A model generated the notes under the pieces. That model saw only the letters and a list, made by a program, of their open reading frames with translations. It was not told the origin of the DNA and made no database searches. From an uncultured Bacteroidales bacterium (GTDB lineage: Bacteria; Bacteroidota; Bacteroidia; Bacteroidales; FEN-979): 64,000 nt of DNA. Below are positions 33,692-43,091 of the stretch, piece by piece (positions within the stretch are counted from its first letter, which is position 1; each line of letters begins with the position of its first letter). A program made the translations under genes and the position numbers. The stretch is taken from contig CAJAUM010000113.1 of NCBI GenBank assembly GCA_903945175.1, forward strand, positions 21,865 to 85,864, given 5' to 3'.

Positions 33692-34702
33692 TCAGATCTG
33701 ATATTTGTCGGCATGAAAACCGAACTCAACCATGCCAACTCCATCAATGCCATCGAATTTGTAGGTGCCGATGCCTTCACGCATCATGTATTTGCCATCA
33801 TGCAGGTAGGGGAACTCTCCATGACGCTGGAATTCAAGCTGATGAATTTTTCCGCTTCGGGTTTTAATTTCAATGATTCCATGATCGGGAAGAAGCTTCT
33901 CTCTCGAAACGGTCTCCAGATCAGTACATTCAACTATCGCATCGGTAGTGCCATCAGCAGCCGTAATAAAACCGGCCGTAAGCCTTCCGAGGAACTGCCA
34001 CTTGATGGTGGTCACGGTCCAATGAATGCCAGCGTCAGAGACCCCGGTAATCCAGTAATGCCGGTCCCAGGTAATCCAGTTCCGCGAACCAAAAGAGTGG
34101 TCGCGTGAAGCCATCATGTTCAGATTAAATATTTTGTCATCCAATGTGATGGTCCCTTTGAATCTTCCGGTTTGTTCATAATGTACCTGGTGGGTGTCTT
34201 TCATGTGGAAGAAAAATTCCCTGGTCCATTTTTCAGAGGCAATGGCTTTTGCAATGGCAGTATGATCTGAGCTTTTGGCAAAATCATAAATGGGGTGGTC
34301 GCCGGTAAACACCATATTCGCTTTACATGCATGGGCTATGCCGGCACGGTCGTAAACGACGCCTTCGAAAGTGACCCTCCAGATTTTACCGGTTTCGATC
34401 GGTTCCCATTTTAGTGAGCCTTGCTGAAATCCGACGCCTTCATCGCCTGGCGAATTCCTGATTCCGAAATATCCGTGGTCTTTTAAAAAGAAATCAAACC
34501 AAAATTCATTGGCTCGTTTCGGTTTGCGAAAGGCCATGCGCGTGATAAAGGCATTTCCCTGCTTGTCACCACCATAAAAATATGAACTGTCGTTGGGGTA
34601 AGGTTGGTTGTTGTCGACATGTTTCTCTTCAAGGTAGTCGACCGGGAACTGCCGGCTTTTGGTTCGTTTGACCATGAGCCTGGCAATGAATTGTTTGAGC
34701 AT
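33692..34702 (-). CDS. Partner protein of the RPH-like enzyme (family unnamed here)
   Basis: This 336-residue protein has no signal peptide or membrane segment and is rich in aromatic and charged residues in beta-rich patterns (YPNDSSYFYGGDKQGNAFIT; ANEFWFDFFLKDHGYFGI; MASRDHSFGSRNWITWDRHY). It is encoded just before the RPH-like gene with a 49-bp gap. From memory, arthropod and nematode proteins labelled 'putative phosphoenolpyruvate synthase' carry a similar N-terminal region (a YFYG-x-N/D-x-x-G-N/E motif followed by aromatic strands) fused before the ATP-grasp domain. If so, the bacterial pair is the split form of that animal fusion. The conserved RDHSFG segment may be catalytic or may bind the acceptor. 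The function is unknown. Confidence 0.6.
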   Translation of the reverse strand: MLKQFIARLMVKRTKSRQFPVDYLEEKHVDNNQPYPNDSSYFYGGDKQGNAFITRMAFRKPKRANEFWFDFFLKDHGYFGIRNSPGDEGVGFQQGSLKWEPIETGKIWRVTFEGVVYDRAGIAHACKANMVFTGDHPIYDFAKSSDHTAIAKAIASEKWTREFFFHMKDTHQVHYEQTGRFKGTITLDDKIFNLNMMASRDHSFGSRNWITWDRHYWITGVSDAGIHWTVTTIKWQFLGRLTAGFITAADGTTDAIVECTDLETVSREKLLPDHGIIEIKTRSGKIHQLEFQRHGEFPYLHDGKYMMREGIGTYKFDGIDGVGMVEFGFHADKYQI

Positions 34703-34724
34703 TATTTAGTTTGATTTGGGGGTG

Positions 34725-34732
34725 CAAATTTA
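34725..34732 (-). promoter_or_regulatory. Bacteroidota -7 box (TAAATTTG)
   Basis: CAAATTTA on the + strand is an exact TAnnTTTG match on the minus strand. It lies 22 bp upstream of the start of the two-gene RPH-like operon. Confidence 0.5.
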
Positions 34733-34750
34733 ATAATTAATCAGATGGAT

Positions 34751-36685
34751 TTAGGGCCTTTTTTTTGATTTTGGTTTGCGATCTTTTGCAGGGTATGACC
34801 GGTCTTCGCGCCCTTTTAACATCTCATCTTCCCATGGTTTGCGTTTCTTTTCCGGATCTGTACTCTCCTGTTTTTCTTTTGTCTTGTATGTTTTTTCTGA
34901 GCTTTTGGATTCTTTTGAGCCACGGTACTCCTTCCCCTCTCTGAAATCCTTACCGCCTTTGAACTCTTTTTTGCCTTTAAAGTTATCCTTCTTGCCAAAG
35001 GTTCTTTTTTCGTTCGCAATTACCTGAGCCTGACCAGAGGCTATGTCAACAGAGAGATTTGAACCTTTGAATTCGGCTTCACTAAGCGACTGGGCAAGAA
35101 ATTTGGCATATTCGGTATCCACTTCAAAAATCCCGTCGTTTTTCCCAAGGCTGATATCTCCGATGCGGATTCTTTTCCCCGGGCTGCTTGCATTGATCAG
35201 TTCAATGAGGGTATTTGGATAGAGGCCGTCGGCTTTACCCACGTTGATCGCAAGGCGTGTAAATGCAGTTACCTCCTTACGGGAATCACTGCGGCCTCCT
35301 TTGTCACGGAAGGATTCCTTACCACCTTTATCCCTGAAGGCTTCACGGCCCTTTTCTTCATAAACATTGATGTCCTTCGCATGTCGGTAGTATTCAAGGA
35401 AACGGTTGAACTCAAGCGCCACAAAACGCTTTATGACATCCTCTTTTTCAAGCCATTCCAACTTTTTGTAGATGGCAGGGAGGAACGGATCAATTTCGGC
35501 ATGTTCGATTTCTACATTTTCCATTTTATTGATCAGGTTGAATAGCTGCTTTTCACAGATTTCACGCCCGCCAGGAACTTTTGCCGCAATAAATGGCTTA
35601 TTGATCAGTTTTTCGATTTGCCTGATATAATGTTTTTCTTTCAGGTTGATGATGGCTATGGATGTTCCCGCTTTTCCGGCACGCCCGGTCCTTCCGCTGC
35701 GGTGTGTGTATGCCGAAAGGTCGTCCGGAAGCGCATAATTGATGATGTGGGTGAGGTCGTTCACATCCAGTCCGCGGGCTGCGACGTCTGTTGCAACCAG
35801 CAGTTGCACGTGCCTGATCCTGAATTTTTGCATAACGCTGTCGCGCTGTACCTGCGACAAATCGCCGTGAAGTGCTTCCGCATTGTAGCCATCGCCAATC
35901 AGTTTGTCAGCAATTTCCTGGGTATCGATGCGGGTGCGGCAAAATACAATACCGTAGATGGAGGGATAAAAGTCAACAATACGTTTCAATGCGGTGTATT
36001 TATCCCTGGCATGCACCGTATAGTATAGATGCTTAATATTTTCAGCGCCTGCGTTGCGATCACCAATGGTTATCTCAACTGGATTTTTCATGTAATTTTT
36101 AGCAATGGCAGCTACCTCCCTGGGCATGGTGGCCGAAAACAGGAGTGTGTTCCGGTTTTCCGGTACTTCGGCAAGAATTTCGTTGATGCTTTCCTGAAAA
36201 CCCATATTGAGCATTTCATCTGCTTCATCAAGGACTACGGAATGAACATCACGCAGTTTGATTGCTTTCCGATGCATCAGGTCGATCAATCGCCCCGGAG
36301 TGGCTACAACGATCTGAACTCCTCTTTTCAAGGCTTTTATCTGAACGTCGTAGCTGCTGCCGCCGTAAACCGGAAGCACGTGAAGATCGTCAATGTATTT
36401 TGCAAAATCGTTGAGGTCGCCGGCGATCTGTACGCATAATTCCCTGGTAGGAGAAAGGATGAGCACCTGCGGAAGTGCATTGTCCGTATCAATTTGCTGG
36501 ATCAGGGGCAGTCCATAGGCTGCAGTTTTTCCAGTGCCCGTCTGTGCCAGGGCAACAATATCAGTTTTTTCGCCCAAAAGCAATGGGATTACTTTCTGCT
36601 GCACAGGCATTGGAACTTCAAAACCCAGATCAACCAGGGCCAGCACGATTTCTTTGCTTATGCCCAATTCTTCAAATGTAACCAT
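34751..36685 (-). CDS. DEAD-box RNA helicase with DbpA-type RNA-binding domain
   Basis: This is a 644-residue helicase: Q motif (TFEELGISKEIVLALVDLGF), motif I AQTGTGKTAAYGLP (~47-60), Ia PTREL, II DEAD (VVLDEADEMLNMGF), III SAT and VI HRSGRTGRAG. A DbpA-type RNA-binding domain (residues ~475-550: FTRLAINVGKADGLYPNTLI) follows. The tail of ~90 residues is very basic and low in complexity, with repeated K-E-F/G-K-D blocks. This is the DeaD/CsdA layout used in ribosome assembly and mRNA unwinding, especially in the cold. Two short near-identical repeats (EAFRDKGGKESFRDKGG) lie between the helicase core and the RNA-binding domain. Confidence 0.92.
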   Translation of the reverse strand: MVTFEELGISKEIVLALVDLGFEVPMPVQQKVIPLLLGEKTDIVALAQTGTGKTAAYGLPLIQQIDTDNALPQVLILSPTRELCVQIAGDLNDFAKYIDDLHVLPVYGGSSYDVQIKALKRGVQIVVATPGRLIDLMHRKAIKLRDVHSVVLDEADEMLNMGFQESINEILAEVPENRNTLLFSATMPREVAAIAKNYMKNPVEITIGDRNAGAENIKHLYYTVHARDKYTALKRIVDFYPSIYGIVFCRTRIDTQEIADKLIGDGYNAEALHGDLSQVQRDSVMQKFRIRHVQLLVATDVAARGLDVNDLTHIINYALPDDLSAYTHRSGRTGRAGKAGTSIAIINLKEKHYIRQIEKLINKPFIAAKVPGGREICEKQLFNLINKMENVEIEHAEIDPFLPAIYKKLEWLEKEDVIKRFVALEFNRFLEYYRHAKDINVYEEKGREAFRDKGGKESFRDKGGRSDSRKEVTAFTRLAINVGKADGLYPNTLIELINASSPGKRIRIGDISLGKNDGIFEVDTEYAKFLAQSLSEAEFKGSNLSVDIASGQAQVIANEKRTFGKKDNFKGKKEFKGGKDFREGKEYRGSKESKSSEKTYKTKEKQESTDPEKKRKPWEDEMLKGREDRSYPAKDRKPKSKKRP

Positions 36686-36708
36686 GTAATTTTTTTATTA
36701 GTAATCGT

Positions 36709-38136
36709 TTACTCTTTTCTTAATACTACATATTTGATTTCGCGGCCATCATCCCAGGCTGAAAAATTGATCTCACGCACCAACCCGGGAGTTTTTAGCA
36801 ACGCGTCAAGTGCGATGTTGGTCTCCACAACAGCAAACCAGTTATCCCAAACCACCTGATCGCCAGGCTGCAACAAAGCGAGGTTTTGCCAGGTAAGGTC
36901 CTGACGACGCCCGACATCGAAATGGTCAAGATTTAGTGCTTCGCTGAGATAGGGATCCGTATATAAAAACGTATGCCGTTCGTAAAGGGGATTTGTTTTC
37001 ACGTGTGCAGCAACGGCACCGGCCATGGTCTGTTTCATGGTCAGCTTCATCTCTTTTTCAAAGTTGATCGCTGCCGGGTTGCCTGTAAAGGGAAATATTA
37101 CAACATAGGCCAAAAGGAGTCCTCCTGCAATGTAATTGACGATTTTCTTCCCTGATAAAAATTCGAACGTAAGCAAGTTGTATCCTCTTAAGGCCATAAG
37201 GCTGATCAATGGGGCAACTCCAAGAAGGACACGTTTTAATCCCATGGAGTTGAAAATTCCTAAATTCCAGAACAATGAATGGGCAATAAAAAAAAGAAAA
37301 AAACCGATGAAAACCAGGATTGTTTCGTTTTGTGACAATTTAATGTTTTTTTTGATCCAGTGCCATGGATAACTGAAAATTCCGGCAGCCAGCAACAGAT
37401 AAAGTGGAATTCCAATCACATAATTAAGCTGAATGGCGAAATGCATCAGCGGACCGCTTCCATATTTCGGTTCCAGGCTTGAATAGGGGATCTTGCTGAA
37501 AACCCAAAAAAAGTCATGGTGAACAAAGTATCCTGCGATTGCATAAACCAGATGTCCGCTCAGCAGCAAGGGAATATACTTCCATTGTTTATTTAACAGC
37601 AACCAGGTCCCAAAGACCACCAGGATGAGTAAACCTTCGGAGCGGACAAAGGGCATAAGCGAAGCCACCACCGATGCAGCAATGTATTGCTTGCGAATCG
37701 CAAGGAAAATAGCACCGATGAGGAAAAGGGCAAAAAGTGGTTCCGTGAGCCCTGAAAATGTCAGGATATAATTCAGCGGCATACAGATCAGGAATACGAT
37801 AACAAGCCATGGGTTCGGTATGTGCAGTGCCCGTGCAGTCAGGTAAGTCAGGTGCATTGACAGCAGGGAGACAGAAAGATTGAACAATTTCATTCCAACA
37901 AATCCGAACTGGGCGAATGGCGAACTGATCAGCACGAACATGGGTTTGGCCCAGTGATCAAAGTAAAGTTCAGGATGAATGGGGGCATAACGGGCAAAAA
38001 GGTAATGCATGATGCTGTCACCATGATCACCGGTGCCATTAAAAAACACGATGGTCGTGATACCTGCCAATGCATATACTAAAAGCAGCAGGTAAATTGC
38101 ATGCTGTTGAAAATATTGTAAAAGCTTGTCTCTCAT
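36709..38136 (-). CDS. Polytopic GT-C-type glycosyltransferase-like membrane protein
   Basis: This 475-residue integral membrane protein has about ten hydrophobic segments, starting near residue 12. After the first segment comes the acidic loop FNGTGDHGDSIMHYLFARYA (residues ~29-48), in the place where GT-C enzymes carry their catalytic Asp. A C-terminal soluble part (~385-475, GDQVVWDNWFAVVE) follows the membrane block. This resembles dolichyl/polyprenyl-phosphate-mannose-dependent transferases of bacterial surface glycosylation, but I cannot name the family or sugar. The start codon overlaps the stop of the upstream hybrid kinase by 4 bp, so expression is coupled to it. Confidence 0.6.
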   Translation of the reverse strand: MRDKLLQYFQQHAIYLLLLVYALAGITTIVFFNGTGDHGDSIMHYLFARYAPIHPELYFDHWAKPMFVLISSPFAQFGFVGMKLFNLSVSLLSMHLTYLTARALHIPNPWLVIVFLICMPLNYILTFSGLTEPLFALFLIGAIFLAIRKQYIAASVVASLMPFVRSEGLLILVVFGTWLLLNKQWKYIPLLLSGHLVYAIAGYFVHHDFFWVFSKIPYSSLEPKYGSGPLMHFAIQLNYVIGIPLYLLLAAGIFSYPWHWIKKNIKLSQNETILVFIGFFLFFIAHSLFWNLGIFNSMGLKRVLLGVAPLISLMALRGYNLLTFEFLSGKKIVNYIAGGLLLAYVVIFPFTGNPAAINFEKEMKLTMKQTMAGAVAAHVKTNPLYERHTFLYTDPYLSEALNLDHFDVGRRQDLTWQNLALLQPGDQVVWDNWFAVVETNIALDALLKTPGLVREINFSAWDDGREIKYVVLRKE

Positions 38137-39395
38137 CCATTCGGTATCGTAAAGAAAAATGATGCACCGTGTCCAACTTCTCCGGTCGCATAAATCTTGC
38201 CACCGTGCTTCTCAACGATCCTGCGCACTGTTGAAAGTCCGACACCTGTCCCGGGAAATTCATCCTGGGTGTGAAGCCTGACAAAAGGAGTGAAGAGATT
38301 ATCGGCCTGATTTGGATTAAAACCAGCGCCGTTATCTTTTACACAAACGATGGTATGATCATCATTTTTCTGAGATTCAACATGCACCTCCGGATCAGGA
38401 GTATGCGAAGTGTACTTCCAGGCATTGCCAAGCAGGTTTTTCATTACAACCATCAAAAGACTGGCATCACCAGAGACAACCATCCCTTCTTCCACTACGA
38501 ATTTGATCTTCCTGTCAGGATTGTCCTGACGGGTCCATTCAATCACTTTTTTGGTCAGATCTGTGAGATCAACTTCCTGAAGGTCAACTTTGATATTGCC
38601 AGATCGCGAAAATTTGAGAAGGTCACTGATCATATCTGTCATTGAACGCACAGTTGAAAGAATGGTACTCAGATAGGAGTTGTCCTCTTCATTAAAATCC
38701 GTTTCGTGTTTTTGTTTAATCAGTTGTGTGCTGACGCTGATGTAGTTGAGTGGTGTGCGCAAGTCGTGGGAAATGGTATAGGAGAAAGATTCCAGGTCGC
38801 GGTTGGCGATGGCCAGGTTCTCGTTTGCCTGCTGGAGTTGTTTCTGAGCCTCAATCAATGCCCTGTTTTGTTCAATGGATGTTTCATAAACAGACAACAG
38901 CAAATCAAGGATCTGTTTACGTTCTGAATTTATGGCATATCTGCTTCCCTTGAACATGATTTCAAGCATCATGTCCGTATTACCTGCATTGCGCAGCTCT
39001 CGGTTGGCTAATAGATAATTGACACGTGAAAGAAGATATTTTGACTCAAACGGTTTGGTAATGAAATTATCAGCGCCAGACTGCAAGCCATGGATAATGT
39101 CCATCGGATCCTGCAGGGAGGTGAGCAGAATGACCGGTACCTCCATCAGCCCGGGTGTTGATTTAACCTTTTCACAAAATTCGTATCCATCCATTACAGG
39201 CATGACAACATCAGAAATGATGAGCATCGGGAATTCGTTCCCGGCAGCCTGAAAAGCTTCGGCTCCGTCATGGAAAACCTTAACCTTGTAATCATGCTGT
39301 TTTAATAAAGTCTTCACCATGGTGGCTTCCAACTGGGAATCTTCCACCACCATGATGTAACCTTCAATGTCCCCATGCCTGAAGCGATGGCTCAT
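38133..39395 (-). CDS. Response regulator-histidine kinase hybrid (receiver first)
   Basis: This is a 420-residue soluble protein. Residues ~13-130 are a receiver domain (YIMVVEDSQLEATMV; phospho-acceptor Asp in ISDVVMPVMDGYEF). A coiled-coil linker (~155-198, ALIEAQKQLQQANENLAIAN) precedes a HisKA domain with phospho-acceptor His in SYTISHDLRTPLNYI (~205). It ends with HATPase_c: N box LLGNAWKYT, G1 VKDNGAGF, G2 GTGVGLSTVRRIVEKHGG. There is no membrane segment or sensor domain, so the input probably comes by phosphotransfer to the N-terminal receiver. It follows gap with a 1-bp gap and overlaps the GT-C gene by 4 bp. Confidence 0.9.
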   Translation of the reverse strand: MSHRFRHGDIEGYIMVVEDSQLEATMVKTLLKQHDYKVKVFHDGAEAFQAAGNEFPMLIISDVVMPVMDGYEFCEKVKSTPGLMEVPVILLTSLQDPMDIIHGLQSGADNFITKPFESKYLLSRVNYLLANRELRNAGNTDMMLEIMFKGSRYAINSERKQILDLLLSVYETSIEQNRALIEAQKQLQQANENLAIANRDLESFSYTISHDLRTPLNYISVSTQLIKQKHETDFNEEDNSYLSTILSTVRSMTDMISDLLKFSRSGNIKVDLQEVDLTDLTKKVIEWTRQDNPDRKIKFVVEEGMVVSGDASLLMVVMKNLLGNAWKYTSHTPDPEVHVESQKNDDHTIVCVKDNGAGFNPNQADNLFTPFVRLHTQDEFPGTGVGLSTVRRIVEKHGGKIYATGEVGHGASFFFTIPNG

Positions 39396-39396
39396 A

Positions 39397-40407
<1,011 letters not shown>

Positions 40408-40445
40408 TCATTGTTAATTTAGAGAATAAATAAATCATAAAAATG

Positions 40446-40453
40446 CAAAATTA
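40446..40453 (-). promoter_or_regulatory. Bacteroidota -7 box for gap (TAATTTTG)
   Basis: CAAAATTA on the + strand is an exact TAnnTTTG match on the minus strand, 44 bp upstream of the gap ATG. Confidence 0.55.
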
Positions 40454-40485
40454 AGGATTTAAATGATAGCAAAAAAACGTGTTAA

Positions 40486-40493
40486 TAATTTTG
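40486..40493 (+). promoter_or_regulatory. Bacteroidota -7 box for the PSRP gene (TAATTTTG)
   Basis: Exact TAnnTTTG match, 46 bp upstream of the start at 40540. It is divergent from the gap promoter and 32 bp away. Confidence 0.5.
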
Positions 40494-40539
40494 CCCAAAG
40501 GGATAAAAGTGTTAGCTTTATCAACTTCAATTGTGGTAA

Positions 40540-41337
40540 ATGAATAAAGTTTTTATCGTTTCCGATGGCACCGGACGTACAGCGGAACAGACCCTGATGG
40601 CTGCATTGACTCAATTTCCTGGAAATGAAGTTGAAATCATTCAAAAAGGAGATATCCGCACCGAAATGCAGATTGAAGAGATCGTTTCCGAAGCTGTCAG
40701 TGAAAAGGGATTTATCGTTCATACCCTGGTCTCAGAAACCCTGCGCGAAGATATGCTGCGCATCAGCCGCATTCACAATATTGATGCGATTGACCTGATG
40801 GGGCCGCTGTTATCCCGGCTCGCACATCACTTCGCAGATTCACCAACAGGGGAGCCGGGCCTTTTTTTCTCGTTAAACAAAGAGTATTTCAAGCGCATTG
40901 ATTCAATGCAGTTTGCATTTAATCATGATGATGGTCAGCGCGCTGAGGATTACGAAAAGGCCGAGATCGTACTGGTGGGTGTGTCGCGAACCTTTAAGAC
41001 ACCCCTCAGCATTTACCTTGCGTTCAAGGGATGGTTTGTAGCCAATTACCCCATCGTTATAGGTGTCGATTTGCCAGATTCACTCTCCAAAATGCCCTAT
41101 GGGAGCGTGTTTGGTTTAATGACACAGGCCCACGACCTGTCCAGCCTGCGAATTGTAAGGCAACAATACCTGGGCGGAGAAACCGGCGAATATTCATCTG
41201 TTAACTTTGTCCGAAAAGAGTTGAATTACGCGCAGAATATTTTCAACCGCTTTGAATGGCCGGTGATCCAGGTGACGAACAAACCCATTGAAGAGATCGC
41301 TTCGGAAATTCTGGCTGTTAAACGGCGGATAGGCTAA
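40540..41337 (+). CDS. PSRP: pyruvate phosphate dikinase/PEP synthase regulatory kinase-pyrophosphorylase
   Basis: This 265-residue DUF299 protein starts FIVSDGTGRTAEQTLMA and carries the P-loop GVSRTFKTPLSIYLA (~146). These proteins inactivate PPDK or PEP synthase by ADP-dependent phosphorylation of the Thr two residues before the catalytic His, and reactivate it by Pi-dependent dephosphorylation. The length is normal. No enzyme with the target Thr is in the window: the only PEP-utilising protein here (31243-33642) has Leu at that place. The target is therefore elsewhere, most likely PPDK. Placement opposite gap fits control of the glycolysis/gluconeogenesis switch. Confidence 0.92.
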   Translation: MNKVFIVSDGTGRTAEQTLMAALTQFPGNEVEIIQKGDIRTEMQIEEIVSEAVSEKGFIVHTLVSETLREDMLRISRIHNIDAIDLMGPLLSRLAHHFADSPTGEPGLFFSLNKEYFKRIDSMQFAFNHDDGQRAEDYEKAEIVLVGVSRTFKTPLSIYLAFKGWFVANYPIVIGVDLPDSLSKMPYGSVFGLMTQAHDLSSLRIVRQQYLGGETGEYSSVNFVRKELNYAQNIFNRFEWPVIQVTNKPIEEIASEILAVKRRIG

Positions 41338-41403
41338 TTGATCCCGGAAGGAAAAAATAGCTCCGCAAGCCTGGGAAGGCATCCAAATCTTAAAAATTTA
41401 GCG

Positions 41404-41411
41404 TAATTTTG
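41404..41411 (+). promoter_or_regulatory. Bacteroidota -7 box for pyrG (TAATTTTG)
   Basis: Exact TAnnTTTG match, 27 bp upstream of the pyrG ATG. Confidence 0.55.
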
Positions 41412-41438
41412 CAGGGATACTGACCTCAAATTATTTTC

Positions 41439-43049
41439 ATGTCCAAAACCAAATACATATTCGTCACCGGCGGAGTAACCTCCTCATTGGGGAAAGGGAT
41501 TATCTCCTCGTCGATTGCAAAATTATTGGTCGCACGCGGTTTTACTGTAACAATTCAAAAACTCGATCCATATATCAACATCGATCCGGGAACCCTGAAT
41601 CCCTATGAACACGGAGAGTGTTTTGTAACAGAAGATGGGGCGGAGACAGATCTTGATCTTGGCCACTATGAACGATTTTCGAATGTGCCGACCTCCCAGG
41701 CCAACAACGTTACAACCGGTGTCATTTATCAATCGGTGATCACAAAGGAACGCCAGGGCCAGTATCTTGGCGAAACAGTTCAGGTAATCCCACACATCAC
41801 AGATGAAATAAAATATCGTATCAAAATGCTCGCAAACCGTGGTGATTATGATTTTATCATTACTGAGATTGGGGGTACGGTCGGTGATATCGAATCATTG
41901 CCTTTTATTGAAGCGGTTCGTCAGCTGCGGTGGGAACTGGGTCACGACTGTGTCGTGGTTCATCTTACCCTGGTACCCTATCTTGCTGCTGCCGGTGAAT
42001 TAAAAACAAAACCAACCCAGCATTCCGTAAAAACGTTGCTTGAATCAGGGGTTCAGCCTGATATCATCGTATGCCGCACCGAAAAACATCTCTCTGAAGG
42101 CATACGAAATAAGATTGCACTGTTCTGCAATGTCAGCCCAACCTCAGTTATCGAATGCATTGATGCTGAGTCGATCTATGATGTTCCGATCCTGATGCGG
42201 CAGGAAAATCTGGACCTTGAAATTCTGAAGAAGACGGAGATGCCCAGCGATAAGGAACCGGATCTCGCTGACTGGGAGCAGTTTTTATATGCACTTAAAC
42301 ATCCCTCAAGTGAGGTCAACATTGGTTTGGTCGGAAAATATGTTGAGTTGAAAGATGCCTATAAATCAATCAACGAGTCATTCATCCACGCCGGGGCCAT
42401 CAATGGAGTACGGGTGAAGGTGCAAACGTTCCACTCCGAGTTCATTGATGAATCAAATGTGGCTGAAAAGCTGGGCAATCTCGACGGCATTCTGGTGGCT
42501 CCCGGCTTTGGTGAACGAGGAATTGAAGGGAAGATCACCGCGATTAAATACGCCAGGGAACAGAAGATTCCTTTCTTCGGGATTTGTCTTGGCATGCAAT
42601 GCGCAGTAATCGAATTTGGCCGGAATATACTGGGTTACATAGGGGCCCATTCCACCGAATTCAATAAAATAACCCCCTATCCGGTGATAGACATGATGGA
42701 GATGCAGAAGAAGATATCCGGGCTGGGTGGTACCATGCGTCTTGGCTCATATCCTTGTAAGCTGAAGAAGGATTCAAAGGCCATGGGGGTTTATCAGCAG
42801 GAACAGGTGTCGGAACGTCATCGTCATCGGTTTGAATTTAACAACGAATATATTGAGGCCTATACCAAGGCTGGTTTGAAACCTGTTGGTCTGAATGAGA
42901 AAGACAATCTTGTGGAGATCATGGAGCTCGAAGGTCATCCATGGTTTATCGGAGTTCAGTTCCATCCTGAGTATAAGAGCACTGTGGCCAGACCCCACCC
43001 TCTTTTTGTCAGTTTTGTAAAAGCTGCAAAGGAATACGCCGACAGATAA
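41439..43049 (+). CDS. pyrG: CTP synthase
   Basis: This 536-residue enzyme has the synthetase domain at ~1-265 (KYIFVTGGVTSSLGKGIISS with P-loop; DPYINIDPGTLNPYEHGE; ITEIGGTVGDIES). The class I glutamine amidotransferase domain (~290-536) has catalytic Cys in FFGICLGMQCAVIEF (~382) and the His/Glu pair in VQFHPEYKS (~508). It makes CTP from UTP, ATP and glutamine in the cytoplasm. The length is standard. It is followed after 42 bp by yidC, which has its own -7 box. Confidence 0.97.
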   Translation: MSKTKYIFVTGGVTSSLGKGIISSSIAKLLVARGFTVTIQKLDPYINIDPGTLNPYEHGECFVTEDGAETDLDLGHYERFSNVPTSQANNVTTGVIYQSVITKERQGQYLGETVQVIPHITDEIKYRIKMLANRGDYDFIITEIGGTVGDIESLPFIEAVRQLRWELGHDCVVVHLTLVPYLAAAGELKTKPTQHSVKTLLESGVQPDIIVCRTEKHLSEGIRNKIALFCNVSPTSVIECIDAESIYDVPILMRQENLDLEILKKTEMPSDKEPDLADWEQFLYALKHPSSEVNIGLVGKYVELKDAYKSINESFIHAGAINGVRVKVQTFHSEFIDESNVAEKLGNLDGILVAPGFGERGIEGKITAIKYAREQKIPFFGICLGMQCAVIEFGRNILGYIGAHSTEFNKITPYPVIDMMEMQKKISGLGGTMRLGSYPCKLKKDSKAMGVYQQEQVSERHRHRFEFNNEYIEAYTKAGLKPVGLNEKDNLVEIMELEGHPWFIGVQFHPEYKSTVARPHPLFVSFVKAAKEYADR

Positions 43050-43060
43050 TAACAATTTTG

Positions 43061-43068
43061 TACCTTTG
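43061..43068 (+). promoter_or_regulatory. Bacteroidota -7 box for yidC (TACCTTTG)
   Basis: Exact TAnnTTTG match in the pyrG-yidC gap, 23 bp before the yidC ATG. It gives yidC its own promoter. Confidence 0.55.
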
Positions 43069-43091
43069 CACCCGTTTTTCCAACACACGCT

